64,000 nt of DNA, from contig NW_022985068.1 in the NCBI RefSeq assembly GCF_010015585.1, forward strand, positions 1 to 64,000, in the 5' to 3' direction. The translations under genes and the position numbers were made by a program. This document shows positions 22,130 to 33,930 of the stretch, one piece after another (the first letter of the stretch is position 1; the number at the start of each line of letters is the position of its first letter). The notes beneath the pieces are model-generated. The model did not search any database. It was not told the DNA's origin and was given only the letters and a program-made list of their open reading frames with translations. The DNA is from Eremomyces bilateralis CBS 781.70. Lineage: Eukaryota; Ascomycota; Dothideomycetes; Eremomycetales; Eremomycetaceae.

Positions 22130-24529
22130 TTACCCCTTCCCCTCCTCCCTCCTTCCCCCCCCACCCCACCCACTCCCATACCCCGGCGCAAACCCCCGAT
22201 ACCCCCCCTGCCCATACGGACTCTGCACCACCATCTGGTACCCCGGCGGCGGCGGTGGATATGGCCCCGCGCCCGAAAGCACGATCTGGTATGGTTGCGG
22301 GTAGGAGTGCTGCTGATGGAAGGGGGGCTGGTGCGGGTCGAAGGGGGGGAGGAGCGAAGGGTGGGGTTGCGGTGGGTGAGAATGAGGGGGGTGAGAATGA
22401 GGCGGAGGTGGGAGGGACGATGGGGGGAGAGAGGTGGGGTAGGTGGAGGCNNNNNNNNNNNNNNNNNNNNNNNNNNNNNNNNNNNNNNNNNNNNNNNNNN
22501 NNNNNNNNNNNNNNNNNNNNNNNNNNNNNNNNNNNNNNNNNNNNNNNNNNNNNNNNNNNNNNNNNNNNNNNNNNNNNNNNNNNNNNNNNNNNNNNNNNNN
22601 NNNNNNNNNNNNNNNNNNNNNNNNNNNNNNNNNNNNNNNNNNNNNNNNNNNNNNNNNNNNNNNNNNNNNNNNNNNNNNNNNNNNNNNNNNNNNNNNNNNN
22701 NNNNNNNNNNNNNNNNNNNNNNNNNGGGAGGGTGGTGGAGTTGGATCGCGAGTGGGGAGGTTTCCGCTCCGCGTCGAGGCGGGTGCGCTCGTCTTGCGCG
22801 GCGGCTTGCTCGGCTTTGCGCTTTTTCCACCAGAGCGTCATGCTTTCGGAGCGGCTTTCGGACTTGATTTTGGCGGCTTTCTGGACGGCTGGGAGGGGTT
22901 AGATACGTGGTGGGGGATCACACTGGTTCTGGATGACTTACCGTCGTCACTTGGTTTCGCATCCGTTTTTATTCCGGGGATCTTCTCGGGTGGCTCCCTC
23001 GCCATGACGTTCCCCGGCACCGTCTCCTCCAGACTCACCAGCTTCTTCCTCGGTCCCTTCTTGATCCCCGCGTCGCTCCGTGGATACAGGTTCTTGCTCC
23101 CAGGAGGCCGGCCCCTACGTTTCGTCGGCTTCTCCGGCGTCGATCCACGGTCCTCATCATCGCTCGTCGTGACCGAGGTAGATGCGGTGCTTTGCTCGCG
23201 CATTGCGCGCATGGCCTGGATGCGCGGCGGAAGGAGCGCGTTTGGTGGAGCTTTGAGTGGAGGACGTCCGCGTCGCCGAACATGGACCGGATCTGGGGTC
23301 TGTCTCATCCGCTTTCGCGATCCATCTTCTGGGGTGGCATCATAGCGATGCACGGCTTTTCGCTTCCGCTTCCCTGTTTCGGTGTTCGCAGCGTCATCGT
23401 CGCTCATAGCGTATTCGTTATGCGGCTTCCGTCGTCGCAGCAAGCGACCCTCCGCATGATCTTCATCATCGAAGAAACGCTGCAGCTCAGGCACCTGCAT
23501 TCCTGGACCTCTCCGAGCATCGTACCGATATCCATAGATGTCCGCCTCTTTCATCGCATCCGCCACCTCGGCGCCGAGTTGCTGGCGTCCACCCGTCGCT
23601 CGTTTCCGCGGCGGGTTGGTGTTCCTCGCGATGAATGCGTCGAGCTTGAGAAATTCATCCTGCCAAGCCACCAAGGCTTCCTGTGCATTTTCAGCCAGAC
23701 GATAGAGCACATCGGAACTTCGGTTCTTCGCAGGAAACCTCGTCAGCTCTTGCACGAACGCGTGTGGGTTCGGTAATCTTTTAAATCGGGATTTGAGGAG
23801 GGCGACCACCTCTGCATCGAGGTCCGGCTCCTCCTCGAAGTCGGCAGCTTCCCGATCGGATAGATAGGGAGGAGGGAAGGCTTCGGAGGGCAATTCTTCC
23901 TCGATGATCTCAATATCTTCCTCGTCTTTCGCAGTCTCATGCTCGGGGACATCTGATCCACGCTTGGTATTCCCGATTTCTCTGGTCCCAACTGCATCCG
24001 CATCGGGTGTAGGAAGTGCTTCCGCCCGGACTCCGTTATTGCAATCAACCGATGTCTCAGACAGTTTCGATTGTTGCGAATGGTTTCTCGTCGCAGATTC
24101 ATTCTTCACGGCTGGATGTGTGGATTGAGAAGAGTTCGCACTCAAAGCCGGGCCATCCAAATCTTTGTCAGGCTCGTACAATTCTTGGTCATATCCCTGG
24201 TCACCGTCATTGTGGTCGGTGACAGGATGTGTGCCATTCACATCAAATGACGACTGGGTCGATGAACCAAACGGATCATCTCTTGAGTCCTCCGAGCCAG
24301 CCCCAAAAATCCGAGCTAATCGAAAGCGATCCAGGCCTTTGATTCGGAAGACCTGATGGTCCCATGAAGTCTTTGGTGGAGGTCTCTTGGCATTCCTCTC
24401 CGCCTGTACTCGTTTTGGCAGATGAGAAAAATCGCGAGCTTGCCTTCTCTTGGACGGCGATATTATCTTCTTCGGATCCGGTTCCACCGGCTCCTCTCCC
24501 TCCTCATGCTTTCCTCGTCGGGTCCGCAT
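22130..24529 (-). CDS. AT-hook nuclear protein with proline/tyrosine-rich tail (gap inside)
   Basis: Exon 1 is 22942-24529 (529 codons plus one base). An intron at 22889-22941 (GTAAGT donor, CAG acceptor) leads to exon 2 from 22888, which runs into the N gap and, on the far side, ends at TAA 22130-22132. The protein is highly charged. Near residues 230-350 is a helical segment (LDAEVVALLKSRFKRLP, VLYRLAENAQEALVAW) and an ADIYGYRYDARRGPG motif. Two AT-hooks follow: RRGRPPLK and KRRGRPPGSK. After exon 2 starts there is a Lys/Glu/Ala-rich helix (LWWKKRKAEQAAAQ), and the tail is rich in Pro, Gln, Tyr and Gly. It is probably a chromatin-associated DNA-binding protein. I do not recognise a named family. 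The codon frames on the two sides of the gap do not agree with 275 missing bases. Confidence 0.75.
22451..22725. other. Assembly gap (275 N)
   Basis: A run of N inside the AT-hook gene. The coding frame enters at a codon starting at 22724 (minus strand) and leaves at a codon starting at 22450. The 274-base difference is not a multiple of three, so the true length differs from 275 or an intron lies inside. Confidence 0.99.
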
Positions 24530-25507
24530 GTCGCGGAAAAAGTCTGCCAGCGTGGCTGCTGACGGATGCTAGCCGCGGAAAGCAATATGTAACGAAAAAG
24601 GCAACCGACAGCACGAACCAAACGAAGGATAGGGAATTTATCTACAATTTAAAACATGTTGATGACATCCAACGAAGAGGATTACCGGGTTCGATTGCCT
24701 CGTAATCCTTTGGTGGGAGACCCGTATTTCGTGGCTGGTCGAGCGTGAAAAGGAGCAGCGATGTGAGAAGTAGGCGGCGAGTTATGCAGGTCTCCGGATG
24801 GGGCGGGATATCAAATCAGTAACAACGGATGGGCCAAAAGCATTCAAGAAGGGAGAATGGGGAGGAGCGGTAGATATACGGAGGAGGGCAACAGCATTGA
24901 TGGTGAAGAGACTTTATTGTTCAGAACTGGAGAGCGAAACAAGAAGAGTTGGTGATGGACGATGGATCGACCAATCAGAGCACAGGATTTCTGAAGGCGG
25001 CCACCAGGGTGGAACCATCTCGTGGCCCAAGGGAGGGAGAAGGTTAAAATGGATCACATATTATCACCTTTTTGTAAGGGGATAATGAATTTGAAACCGT
25101 CGAGAAAATTTAGATGGTATTCACAGCCTGAGACAGTAGAGGATTATTCTATATAAACACAGTACGATATTTGATTCTATTACTTGCATTCGTAGGGTGT
25201 GTGGATGATGGTGAACTGTGTCGTGGTGGCACAAGGGAACAGAGAGACGGAGAGAGAAGTGTTCACAACCAAGCTACCGGGAAGAGACTAGCGCGGCTGA
25301 AACAGGCAACGGCTCCTTCCTCTCTCTCTCCGCCGCTGCTGGTCGCGCTTTCCCTGACATCAACACTTACTCTGCACCTCTATAGTCAGATATTCAACCA
25401 TCGACACTTTACGCTTCACTTAGACTGTCTGTATACTGTGCACTGTGCACTCTACACCTCCACATCTCTATTCTTATCTCTCCAACACCACCTCCCCCAA
25501 CCCAACC
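24530..25507. other. Divergent promoter region (AT-hook gene / MTC1-like gene)
   Basis: No gene seen. The two flanking genes read away from each other. The 200 bases before the MTC1-like start are strongly pyrimidine-rich (CTCTCTCTCC, CTCCAACACCACC), typical of fungal leaders. A GGATTAC / GTAATCC inverted pair lies at about 24680-24710. Confidence 0.6.
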
Positions 25508-27100
25508 ATGTCCGAAAAGGGCCCCAGCAAAGAAGACCTCCTCGCCCAACTCGACCTCATCGAATCCGAAGAATACAAGCCCCCCCCCAAATCCTCCCTC
25601 AAATCCACCCGCCCCGCCCACCCCCGCTCCTCCACTGACAAACCCGCCTCCAACCCCCCCACCGAAGCCGACGACTTCCCCGACTTCCCCGACCTCGCCA
25701 AACCCCTCCGCCCCATCACCCCCCAGCTCGCCCGCACCCGCTCCCCCAAGGTCGCCACCCCGCCGTCCACCGCCGCCCCGTCCGCGCGCACGAGCGAGGA
25801 GCGCGGGGCGGTCGGGAGGAAGAGTGCGGAGAGTGGGCGGTCGTTGAGGGCGGTGGGGACGCCGGGGTCGGAGGGAGAGCCGGGGACGGAAGGGGAGAAG
25901 GTGGTGACGGAGGGGGAGCAGGGAGGGGGGTGGTGGGGAGGGTTGTTTGCGACAGCGACAGCGGCGGTGAAGACAGCGGAGGCGGCGGTAAGGGAGGTGC
26001 AGAGGAGTGAGGATGCGCAGCGGTGGGTGGGGCAGGTGAGAGGGAATGTGGGCGTGTTGCGGGGGTTGGGTAAGTGGTGCATTTCGTTACAGTTTGTCCT
26101 TCGACAGTTCGACAGTTCATGTTTACAGGGTATATTGATTTTGGGGTACTGGTACTAATATTGATCGACAGGCGGCGAACTCACGTCCCGCGCCCTCCCA
26201 ACCTTCACCAACATCCTCCACACCCTCGCCCCTCCTATCTCCCAACACGAACGACTCCAAATCCACATCACCCACGACCTTGTCGGCTACCCCGCCCTCG
26301 ACCCCATGATCTACCAGGTTTTCTCCCGCGTCATGTCCCAAGTCGAAGGCGGCGACCTCCTCGTCATCCAGCGCGGCTCCGAATCTGCCCATCGCCGCTC
26401 CTCCTCCGCCGGCGTCCCCGCCTCCGGCCCCTCCGGCTGGAACGACGGCCCCTGGTGGCGCCAGGCTGACGTTAAGCGGGACATAGGCGCCGTCAAGGGG
26501 CTGGTCGAGGGGACGAAACTGGTGGTTGCCGGAGCCGAGGCGTTCGCGCATGAGTTCTTCGCGCAGCGCGGCGGGGTCGAGGAGGCGGCGAAGCAGGCCA
26601 CCGAGGTGCTGAGCGCGTCGAACCCCGTGCGGAGCAGCGATATCTTCCTGGCGATTCAGGCGGTGTCGTATGCCCAGCCGGGCGACCTGTTCACGCGGTC
26701 GGCAAGCGAGGAAGGCCAGGAAACCGGCGGGGTGGAAGAGCCAAAAGAGAGCGAGGAGCTGGTGGTGTTCGCGATCTATCTCCACGATCCGATCCACAGC
26801 ATCAGCTTCCGGTCGCTGAGCCAGGCGGTGCCGTTGAAGTGGATCGAGTGGTTGGATGCCGCGGCGCCGGAGGATGGGACGCCGCCCGAAGAGATTTGGG
26901 AGATCATGGAGAGCGGGGGGCTGGATCCGCGGGAGTGGGTTGCCGAGTGGGTGGAGGAGGTGATTAGTCTTGCGGTCGGCGTCGTGGCGCAGCGGTATGT
27001 TGCAAGGCGGATGGGGGTCGGTGAGGGTGGGTTGGGTCGAGGGAAGGCGAGGCAGGCGGCAGTTGAGTCTGGTGCTGGGGAGCTGGCTCGCGCGTTGTAG
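25508..27100 (+). CDS. MTC1: Maintenance of telomere capping protein 1 (MTC1/DUF5427 family)
   Basis: Exons 25508-26069 and 26172-27100 (102-nt intron, GTAAGT donor, ACAG acceptor) give 496 residues. The N-terminus (SKEDLLAQLDLIESEEYKP) is followed by a low-complexity Pro/Ser/Thr region and then a Trp/Gly segment (GGGWWGGLFATATAAVKTAE). The conserved body includes LPTFTNILHTLAPPISQHER, IHITHDLVGYPALDP, GGDLLVIQRG, FLAIQAVSYAQ and VVFAIYLHDPIH. These are the blocks of the Mtc1 family. In yeast the family was found through synthetic sickness with a cdc13 telomere-capping mutant; the molecular role is still unclear, and Golgi/COPI association has been reported. Length matches the family. The start is fixed by the ACCATG context and by the conserved first residues. 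It converges with the DUF2462 gene, 243 bp away. Confidence 0.9.
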
Positions 27101-27343
27101 TGCGGTTGCGTCTCTTGCCCTGACTTTATGAACGTCCGAATCTGTATGGTTGTCGTTGGAGTTTCTCGTGGGTATCGAATCCGGCGGCCCTCGGTTGGAT
27201 TGACGTCTTTCCCGAGTCTGTGAAAGAAGTCCTCATGGCGTTCGACATCGTGTAATAGCGTCACTTCAGAATATCAAAACATCGACAAACGCCCCTCGCA
27301 CCCATCCCGTCATTACTCGTCTGGAAATTCCACCCCGCCTCCC

Positions 27344-27726
27344 TCACTTCTTCTCCGCTGTCAATGGACCCTTCTTCTCCCCCTTCTTCGCGTTCTTTCC
27401 CACCCGCAGCAGCTCCAGATGTCCCGCCTTCGCCCCCAATCGCTCCTCCGTCACCGCGCAAAGTCCGCCTGAATGTTTCTACACGCTCCGTTAGTTGTTC
27501 AGTCGTTGTTGCGGGTAACGATTCGTAGCATACTTTCATCAACTTCTTCTTCTGGATCAGCTTCGCTTTCTTAGGGGCGATGATTCGAGACCCGCGTTTG
27601 GGGGTGGTGCTGGCCGATCTTTTCGGTGTGTCAACTATGTCCTCCGCATAATCCGAGTGTATGGATGGCTAACTTCTGACCCTTCTTCGCCTGTGCCGCG
27701 CTCTTTTTGATTGCGCCTTGAGCCAT
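27344..27726 (-). CDS. Small basic DUF2462 (UPF0390) protein, 3 exons
   Basis: The spliced model is 27681-27726, 27534-27634, 27344-27478 (introns of 46 and 55 nt). All junctions are in frame, giving 93 residues. It begins MAQGAIKKSAAQAKKG, then has RGSRIIAPKKAKLIQ and KAGHLELL, the hallmark blocks of the DUF2462/UPF0390 family (human relative L10K, C19orf53). The tail is Lys-rich. Family members are small, highly basic and probably nucleolar; their biochemical role is not established. The exons are so short that no single long frame reveals the gene. The first donor (GTCAGA) is unusual and is the weakest part of the model. It is divergent from the Pil1-like gene. Confidence 0.87.
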
Positions 27727-28499
27727 TTTGCTTTTGATTCGAGGATAACCGGGAATATTTCTTGGGTTTAAGGGTATATGAACTGGAGGTTCCCGATTCT
27801 TGACAGTCCAAAAATTTCGTCAATTTCATGAGAAACGGTGAGACGTGGGGTTGGGGGAGGGCACGTGATGGCGCCGCTTCTCTGCGCTGGCGCCTGGCGC
27901 CAGATGTCAGGCCATAAGGCAACAAGGTATTATCATGGGTTCGGGATCGGATTGATATCCCATGGCTGTCAACTGCCACTGAGAAGGAATACTGAATGCT
28001 CAAGCACGAACTTCTGTTTGACCTTTCCCAATATCGCTCCCACATCAGGTGTAGTGCGGTATCAAGATGTCGTCTGTCATCGCCATGTTCAGACCTCTCT
28101 CCATGCCGGAATTCTCGTCGATATCCTTTGAAAGCCCATTACATGACCCCCATCGCGTTACGGTATGACCTGGTAGCCTCCTATTACGTACTGGTTGACT
28201 GACATTCAATAGCCTCAAAAGACTATAATACGACCGGCGTAAACAGCGGTCTAGGAAGTTCCTAGTGCTATGTAAGAGACATTCCGTATGCTTTATTCTT
28301 TTGCAATTGTCCGCTTGCGGCTACTATACTCGAGTCTTTTTGTTTATTCCTCTTAGCACGAGTCTCCTTGTCCACCACTCCAGCCACGAGTCTCATTATC
28401 TCGGACTTCGTCCAAATACTCTCTCTATGGCTTTCCTTCATGATCACACATCATTCTTGCCCATTCTATACTCCCTAATCCAACCTCCTGCTAACCACC
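27727..28499. promoter_or_regulatory. Divergent promoter region (DUF2462 / Pil1-like)
   Basis: No gene seen in 773 bp. The half next to the Pil1-like start is pyrimidine-rich. A perfect 15-bp palindrome, CTAGGAAGTTCCTAG, lies at 28251-28265, about 235 bp before the Pil1-like ATG. It resembles a tightly spaced GAA/TTC site, but no factor can be assigned. Confidence 0.5.
28251..28265. repeat. Perfect 15-bp palindrome
   Basis: CTAGGAAGTTCCTAG is its own complement around the central G. A candidate dimeric factor site in the Pil1-like promoter. Confidence 0.6.
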
Positions 28500-29550
28500 A
28501 TGACTCCCAGGCCAATCAACCGCGCCGACTCTAAGGCCTCTAAAGCCTCTAAAGCCTCTACAGCCTCCAAAGCCTCCAGCAACTCCAAGGCCTCCAAACA
28601 CTCTGTCTTGTCCAGCAAATCCAACCTCCGCCACTTCAGCGTCGACACCCTCCGCGGCATGCAGCAGCCTACCATCTCCCGCAAGATCTTCCGCCTCATC
28701 AAGTCCGAGAAGTATGCGATCCGCGCGGCCAAGCTCGCCGGGAGGGAGCGCGCGGCCATCGCACAGCAGCTGACCGAGTGGGGCGAGGACACCGATGACC
28801 ATGCGGTCAGCCAGGTGTCCGATAAGGTGGCGGTGCTGCTGTTGGAGATCGCGAATCAGGAGGAGGGGTACGCGGATCAGTTGGAGGAGTATCGCAGCTT
28901 GTTGAAGCAGATTCGAAATATGGAGAACTCGGTCGTCCCGGTGAGGGAGAAGCATGCGAAGGTGAGTTTGACGGACGACAGAGAAGGAGAATCAATGACG
29001 AGGGTTAATCGGATATCTTTAGCTCAACGACGAATTCGAAAAGCTGAAGCTTAAAGAACCCAACTCCCCCCGTGGCCCCCAACTCCAGAACGAGCTCACC
29101 CGCTCCGAAGCAGGCTATTTAGTCACGGAAGCCCAGCTCAACAACGTCGTACGCCTCCCCGCATCCCCTTCTTCCAGTCGACTAACGCACTGACCCCCCT
29201 TCCAATAGACCCGCCAAACCTTCAAAAGAGCCATCGACCTCCACATCCGCGCCGTATTCGAGCGCGCCGAAAAGCAAGCAATCCTCGCCCGCCACGCGCA
29301 TGAGATGCTCGGCCTCCTCGACGACTCGACCCTCCTGCCCAACGAGACGCGGCCGGTGTTCACTGACTTCGTGGCCGCGCGCGGCGTGCTGAACAGTGCG
29401 GAGGGCGAGTTGGCGACGTGGACGAACAGTTTGCCGGAGTTTCCGACTCCGACAAGGAGGGCGGCGGGGGCGGCGGGGACGGAGGAGACAGGGGCGGGAG
29501 AGGCGGGGAGGGGGGAGGAGGATGAGGAGACGGAGAGGGCTGCGGTGTAG
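28500..29550 (+). CDS. pilB-like: Eisosome core protein, Pil1/Lsp1 family
   Basis: Exons 28500-28961, 29023-29148, 29209-29550 (introns of 61 and 60 nt) give 309 residues. A Lys/Ala/Ser repeat leader (KASKASKAST) is followed by the Pil1 BAR-domain blocks: SRKIFRLIKSEKYAI, GRERAAIAQQLTEWGE, VAVLLLEIANQEEGYADQL, KLKLKEPNSP, LVTEAQLNNVTRQTFK, and EKQAILARHAHEMLGLLDD. Pil1/Lsp1 proteins form half-pipes that bend the plasma membrane at eisosomes and bind PI(4,5)P2. The copy departs from canonical PilA at many core positions (for example YRSLLKQIRNMENSVVPVRE), so it may be the divergent paralogue (PilB-like); this is inference. The C-terminus is acidic and Glu/Gly-rich. The frame is intact. Confidence 0.92.
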
Positions 29551-30584
29551 ATGGGTGGGGACAGGGAGGGTAGTGAAGTATTCTATTTGTGTGTGACTGA
29601 GGTGTTGGATGGGGACTTGCACTGGTCATGGTGACCGGTCTGAGAAGTTTGGTAGGGCTTTCTGGTTTTCCATACTGTATATTATTATCCCTTTGCTGTG
29701 GCTGTCAGTCTGGTGACTGTATCAGCGGACCGAAGGCTATGTTCATAGGTAGCCTCGCAATGCGATATTCGTGTCCTTAATTTCCTGGCACCGGGTTTCC
29801 GCTATTGTGCCCAGGCTAGCATTGTGATTCCACCCCCAAACCTCCATGTAAGTCGAGGGTCTGTTTTGCCCGATTGTTGACGCCATCAACAGTCAAGGGC
29901 CCGTAGACAACATGTAACCGCCCTGTCTCATCATGTCTACTCCTGTCTCGTGTGTCGATCGAACCGCCTTGGCAGTTGGCGCGAAAAGCCGCGAGGTCGC
30001 TTGGCGGCGCCGTCATGACCGATAGCATATCATCGCGGGATTCTTCAATTGGATTATTAAACCGTTCCTCGGATTATGTATTGTGAGGCGACTGAAGATA
30101 TTAGGTATCTAGCACGTCGAGTTCGTATGTACGGTGATGACGATCTTAAGGGTATCAAAATTGGATGCCGATATGTATGTGGCATGTCTAAACAGCCTGA
30201 TCTCAATATCGTCCCTCGCACTTAATCAAATCGACCCGTCCGTTCGGTTTTATACACAATGCGCTTCATAACTGCCACGACAGGACTCATAACCATTTCG
30301 ACCACTGATACAGGCCTTTCACTCCTTCACAGGTCCATATGAACAGCTCCATCATACTCCATAGAAAAGCGCCAAACCGACCCGAGGATAATAAATATAA
30401 GGAAATATAAGCAATGAAAATGTCGTAATAGGAAAAGGAGACGGTCATGCACTCGTTTCACCTCGCGCTGAGGCCGGACCTCCCCTGCTTCAGCTGAGCG
30501 ACCCCTTTCCCAACCCCAAACCACAAACGCTTTCAAACGTCGATTTCCATCCCACCTCGCAGATAGGCGATCATCACATGACCC
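29551..30584. other. Intergenic between convergent genes
   Basis: Holds the 3' untranslated regions of the Pil1-like gene and the minus-strand Myb-like gene. No gene seen. Confidence 0.55.
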
Positions 30585-31903
30585 CTACTCCTTCATGCCC
30601 TCATCCTGTGACCCACGCGGACACCGATCCTCAGTAAGCAGCGACGCGATCGCCGTCCTCGGCGCCCCGCTCTCGCCATCCCTCCTTTCCGGGCTCCCCA
30701 CCGCCGATCCCCACGTGCTCGCGCGGCTCTGCGTCGCGCTGCCGTTGGATCCGGCGATGCTGCTGGCGCATGAACCGGCGCGGCTGCGGAGGGACGGGGT
30801 GGGCGGGGGGAGGGTGTAGCCGGCGCGGTCGGGGGAGACGGCGGAGCAGAGGAGGTTGCCGTCGCGAGAGAGATGGGGGGCGCAGTGGTAGAGGCCAGTG
30901 GGACGGTCGGCGGAGGCCGAGAAGGAGATGGGGGGGTAGAGGTGGGGGAAGACGGATTTGGCGGACGAGGTGGTTGTGGATGGGGTGGGGAATTGGGCGG
31001 GGTGAGGGTGGGAGGTGGGGAATTTGGAGAGGGGTTCGGCGCGGGGACTGAAGTCGGGGGTTGGGAGGCGATGGAGTGTGTGGTTGGAGGTTGTGGAGTG
31101 CCATATGGATTCAAGGTGCGCAGGGGAGACGTCGGGTCCGTATTCGGCGGCAATGACGGACCAGAAGGAGGTACGGTGCGCCTCGTAGATAGCACGCAGT
31201 CGGTCAGTGTCGACGGGGCCGGGTTTATCATGGGGTTGAGGGCCATGGAGGATACTATCGCTGGTGTTGATGCGGAGACTCTGGTTGTGGAGCGCCGGCA
31301 ACTGAAATTGCTCGGTACTGGGCTCAGGAGTCCCTTGTTGGCTTTGTTGGCTAGGCTTCGGGAGAAGCATCTTGTGATGAGATGAATGGGCCACCCCGCG
31401 ATGGGGAGATCCATTCACGGAGCAGAAACCTTGAACAGGACTAGTGGATCCAAGACTTGAGGGAGACTCTTGACGAGACGGGCTACGAGTGCCATATTCA
31501 GTCGCTTCGCTGGATGGATATTGGCCGTAGCTGACGGAGCTTCCACTTGACACCGTCGAAGAAGCCGAAGAAGATACAGAAGCCGTCCTTTTGCGGCGAT
31601 GAGAGCCGTGAGAGAGCTGATGATAGTGCAGGCGACAGGCCAGCTCGGTTTTCTTGAGGCGAGCGGCAATATGCTTGTATGGCATCTTCTGCAGGCGTGT
31701 TTGCAAGAGGTAGGTTTCCTGCGACCAGATACATTAGAAATCACGTTGATAAGCTGTGAAAGCTGTAATGGACCTACCTCTTCCTCGGACCATGACCTAT
31801 TGCCTCCGGTGGAAGACATTTTACGTCCAGAAGAGCGCATAGCTGCCCGGCCGTGAACGTCCACCTCAGAAATAGGAGAGACAACGGAGGATGTCTGCAT
31901 CAT
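30585..31903 (-). CDS. Myb/SANT-like nuclear protein
   Basis: Exons 31778-31903 and 30585-31718 (59-nt intron, GTAGGT donor, CAG acceptor) give 419 residues starting at the first Met of MMQTSS; 31900 is equally possible. Across the intron junction lies a short Myb-like motif: NRSWSEEE joins ETYLLQTRLQKMPYKHIAAR and then KKTELACRLHYHQLSHG. This is one SANT-type helix-turn-helix, with the first Trp in SWSEEE. A long Ser-rich region follows. A second conserved block sits near residues 215-270 (DTDRLRAIYEAHRTSFW, IAAEYGPDVSPAHLE), and the C-terminus is Pro/Ser-rich. It is probably a transcription or chromatin factor. It resembles proteins found across Eurotiomycetes, but I know no characterised member. 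Confidence 0.82.
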
Positions 31904-33930
31904 TTGAAGTTCGACGGGAATCTGCCTCGTAGTAGATATACAATGACAACAACACTGTCGTCAAGGGAATATTCGGCGGAGGGTCGTGGCTGTGTGTTGG
32001 TGGATGGTTGTATAGCAATGCCGTTGGCTGCTTGAAGTTGTGGGCGGCTAACTGTGCCGCGATATTCCTCGAAAGCTCCAAACACAAGAATGACCAGGGA
32101 GAGCAATTGGCTTGGGTATGCAGCGGATAAAGGAAGGACGGATTATAATTGGCCTATTGAAGCAACAGTGACAGGAATTGGCCAGCAACAGAGTGTAGTA
32201 AGGAACGATATGCAGCCCAACCAGTGGGAAGTGAAAGAAAGTATGAGGACTGCTAAAAGAAAGACTCCTTTGCCAACGACAAGCAAGCTCTCAAAGGATG
32301 GTGAAGAGTGAACTAACCCAGAACCTCTACCAAAACACGGATGGTTCGAGGATATTATAAGACCAAGAATCATCAAGCAAACCCATTAGAAACAGCATGT
32401 TGATTAGAGTGGCAGAAGATGATGTTCAGTACGTTTTCAAACTCCATAGCTGCAAGGACTTGCGGCAAACCTGAAAAGCTTCAAAACACGATCATCACCT
32501 CGGAGAGACTCTGGGCGCTCTGCCACAATCGATGTGGACCGTACATATTGCCATATCGGGATTCTAGCGGTGTGTGAGAGGCCTGCCTGACCCTTGGCCC
32601 TTGGGATGCACTCCGTACTGGGGAAGAAACGATGATACAAACTCCAGTATCAGTGGTGCGAACGGTGGCTGTAGTGGTGAGCGGATGAACTGTGCCCCTT
32701 GGCCTTGGCGCTGTTCTGCTGCGGGGTGAGGGAGTAAGCATGGGGGTCGGTTCGAAGAAAAGTCCAAAGAGTCTAGGACGAAACCTTGTGAGCATGAATA
32801 TTCTACGAGATATGGTTTCAAAACCAGAGGGTTATGGAATACGACGGCCAGAACGAGCGATGCGGTTGGTGGTCAAGCGAAGTGTCAGACTTGGTGTCTC
32901 CGAAACCATGACGGGGCATCTGCTGAGGGCGCTAACCACTGCAACTCCGCGACCGATGGTGTTTGTGGCTGCTATCGGATCTGGATTAGGGTATGCAAAT
33001 GCCAATCTCCACCTGTTTGAGCCTTTGAGAAGAGAAAAGTAATGTTGAAAAACGCAACAGTCGATAGTTGATGTGCACATTTGGAGAAGAAGCCGCAGGT
33101 TGGGATTGGAATATCGTTGATGCCTGTCTGGGGACTTGGCGCCTTATTCCTGTCTTCACCAACATTTCTAAATCTATCAATTGCCATTGCTCTTCAAGAC
33201 TTCAGCATATTATCCACCCTTAACTGCCTTGTTGATCATGAGAAACAAATAACCCTATGTCATGATGAGGGTACTGAGTAATTTGCGTGTGTTTGGGCAA
33301 TGCTGTTTTACTATATCGGGATTCTTGCGGAAGTCTAAGTGGCGTCGGGCCTCCGACTGACACCGTCTCAGATCTGGGAAAACTTGCATGGGGAGGTTCT
33401 GTCCCAGAAACCAGGGAGTGGTCCGTTTTGGGCTTTGGCTTATCGCAGGAGTATCCCTCCATGCTCTAAAATAGAAGTTCGACGACTTGTCACTTTCACG
33501 TTTGATTGAGTCTGCTTGCTAGGAGTCTTATTCGAGTCGAGACCATCCTATCATGGACTGCAGTGCAATGATGCTAGGTGAAGATTGAAGAGTTGGGGGT
33601 GATACATCGGATCAAAGGCGCAATAGAATTCCTGCATGACATTCCAGTTTGATCGTCTTGCACTAACTTTGACAAGCGCCGTCTATTCATGACTGACAAA
33701 AGATGTTCAAATGTTTAGTACTGGAGTGTATCAAACCGGGGCGAAGTTCTTGGAAATATCTTTGAGAGTCAAAACTTGTCGCAGCGCTTGTTTTTCAAAC
33801 CTATGGGAGCGGTTGTCCCACAAAGTCAAGCTCGACTCTGGAGTCTCAACTTTCTAGGGGGAGTCGCAATATTCAAAATGTGGCTGCATAAGCGCGACAA
33901 ACGTCTGGAGGACCCATTGCCTAGCAAGTA
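31904..33930. other. Gene-poor region, left part
   Basis: No gene can be supported. One minus-strand frame (33080 to about 32481) has only a single stop in about 200 codons and is Thr/Arg/Pro-rich, but it has no recognisable motif. The phrase TATCGGGATTCT-GCGG occurs near 32552 and again near 33316, hinting at an old duplication. Confidence 0.4.

Noticed and set aside
32481-33080. Near-open minus-strand frame of about 200 codons
   Set aside because: Thr/Arg/Pro-rich with one stop and no motif; could be chance.
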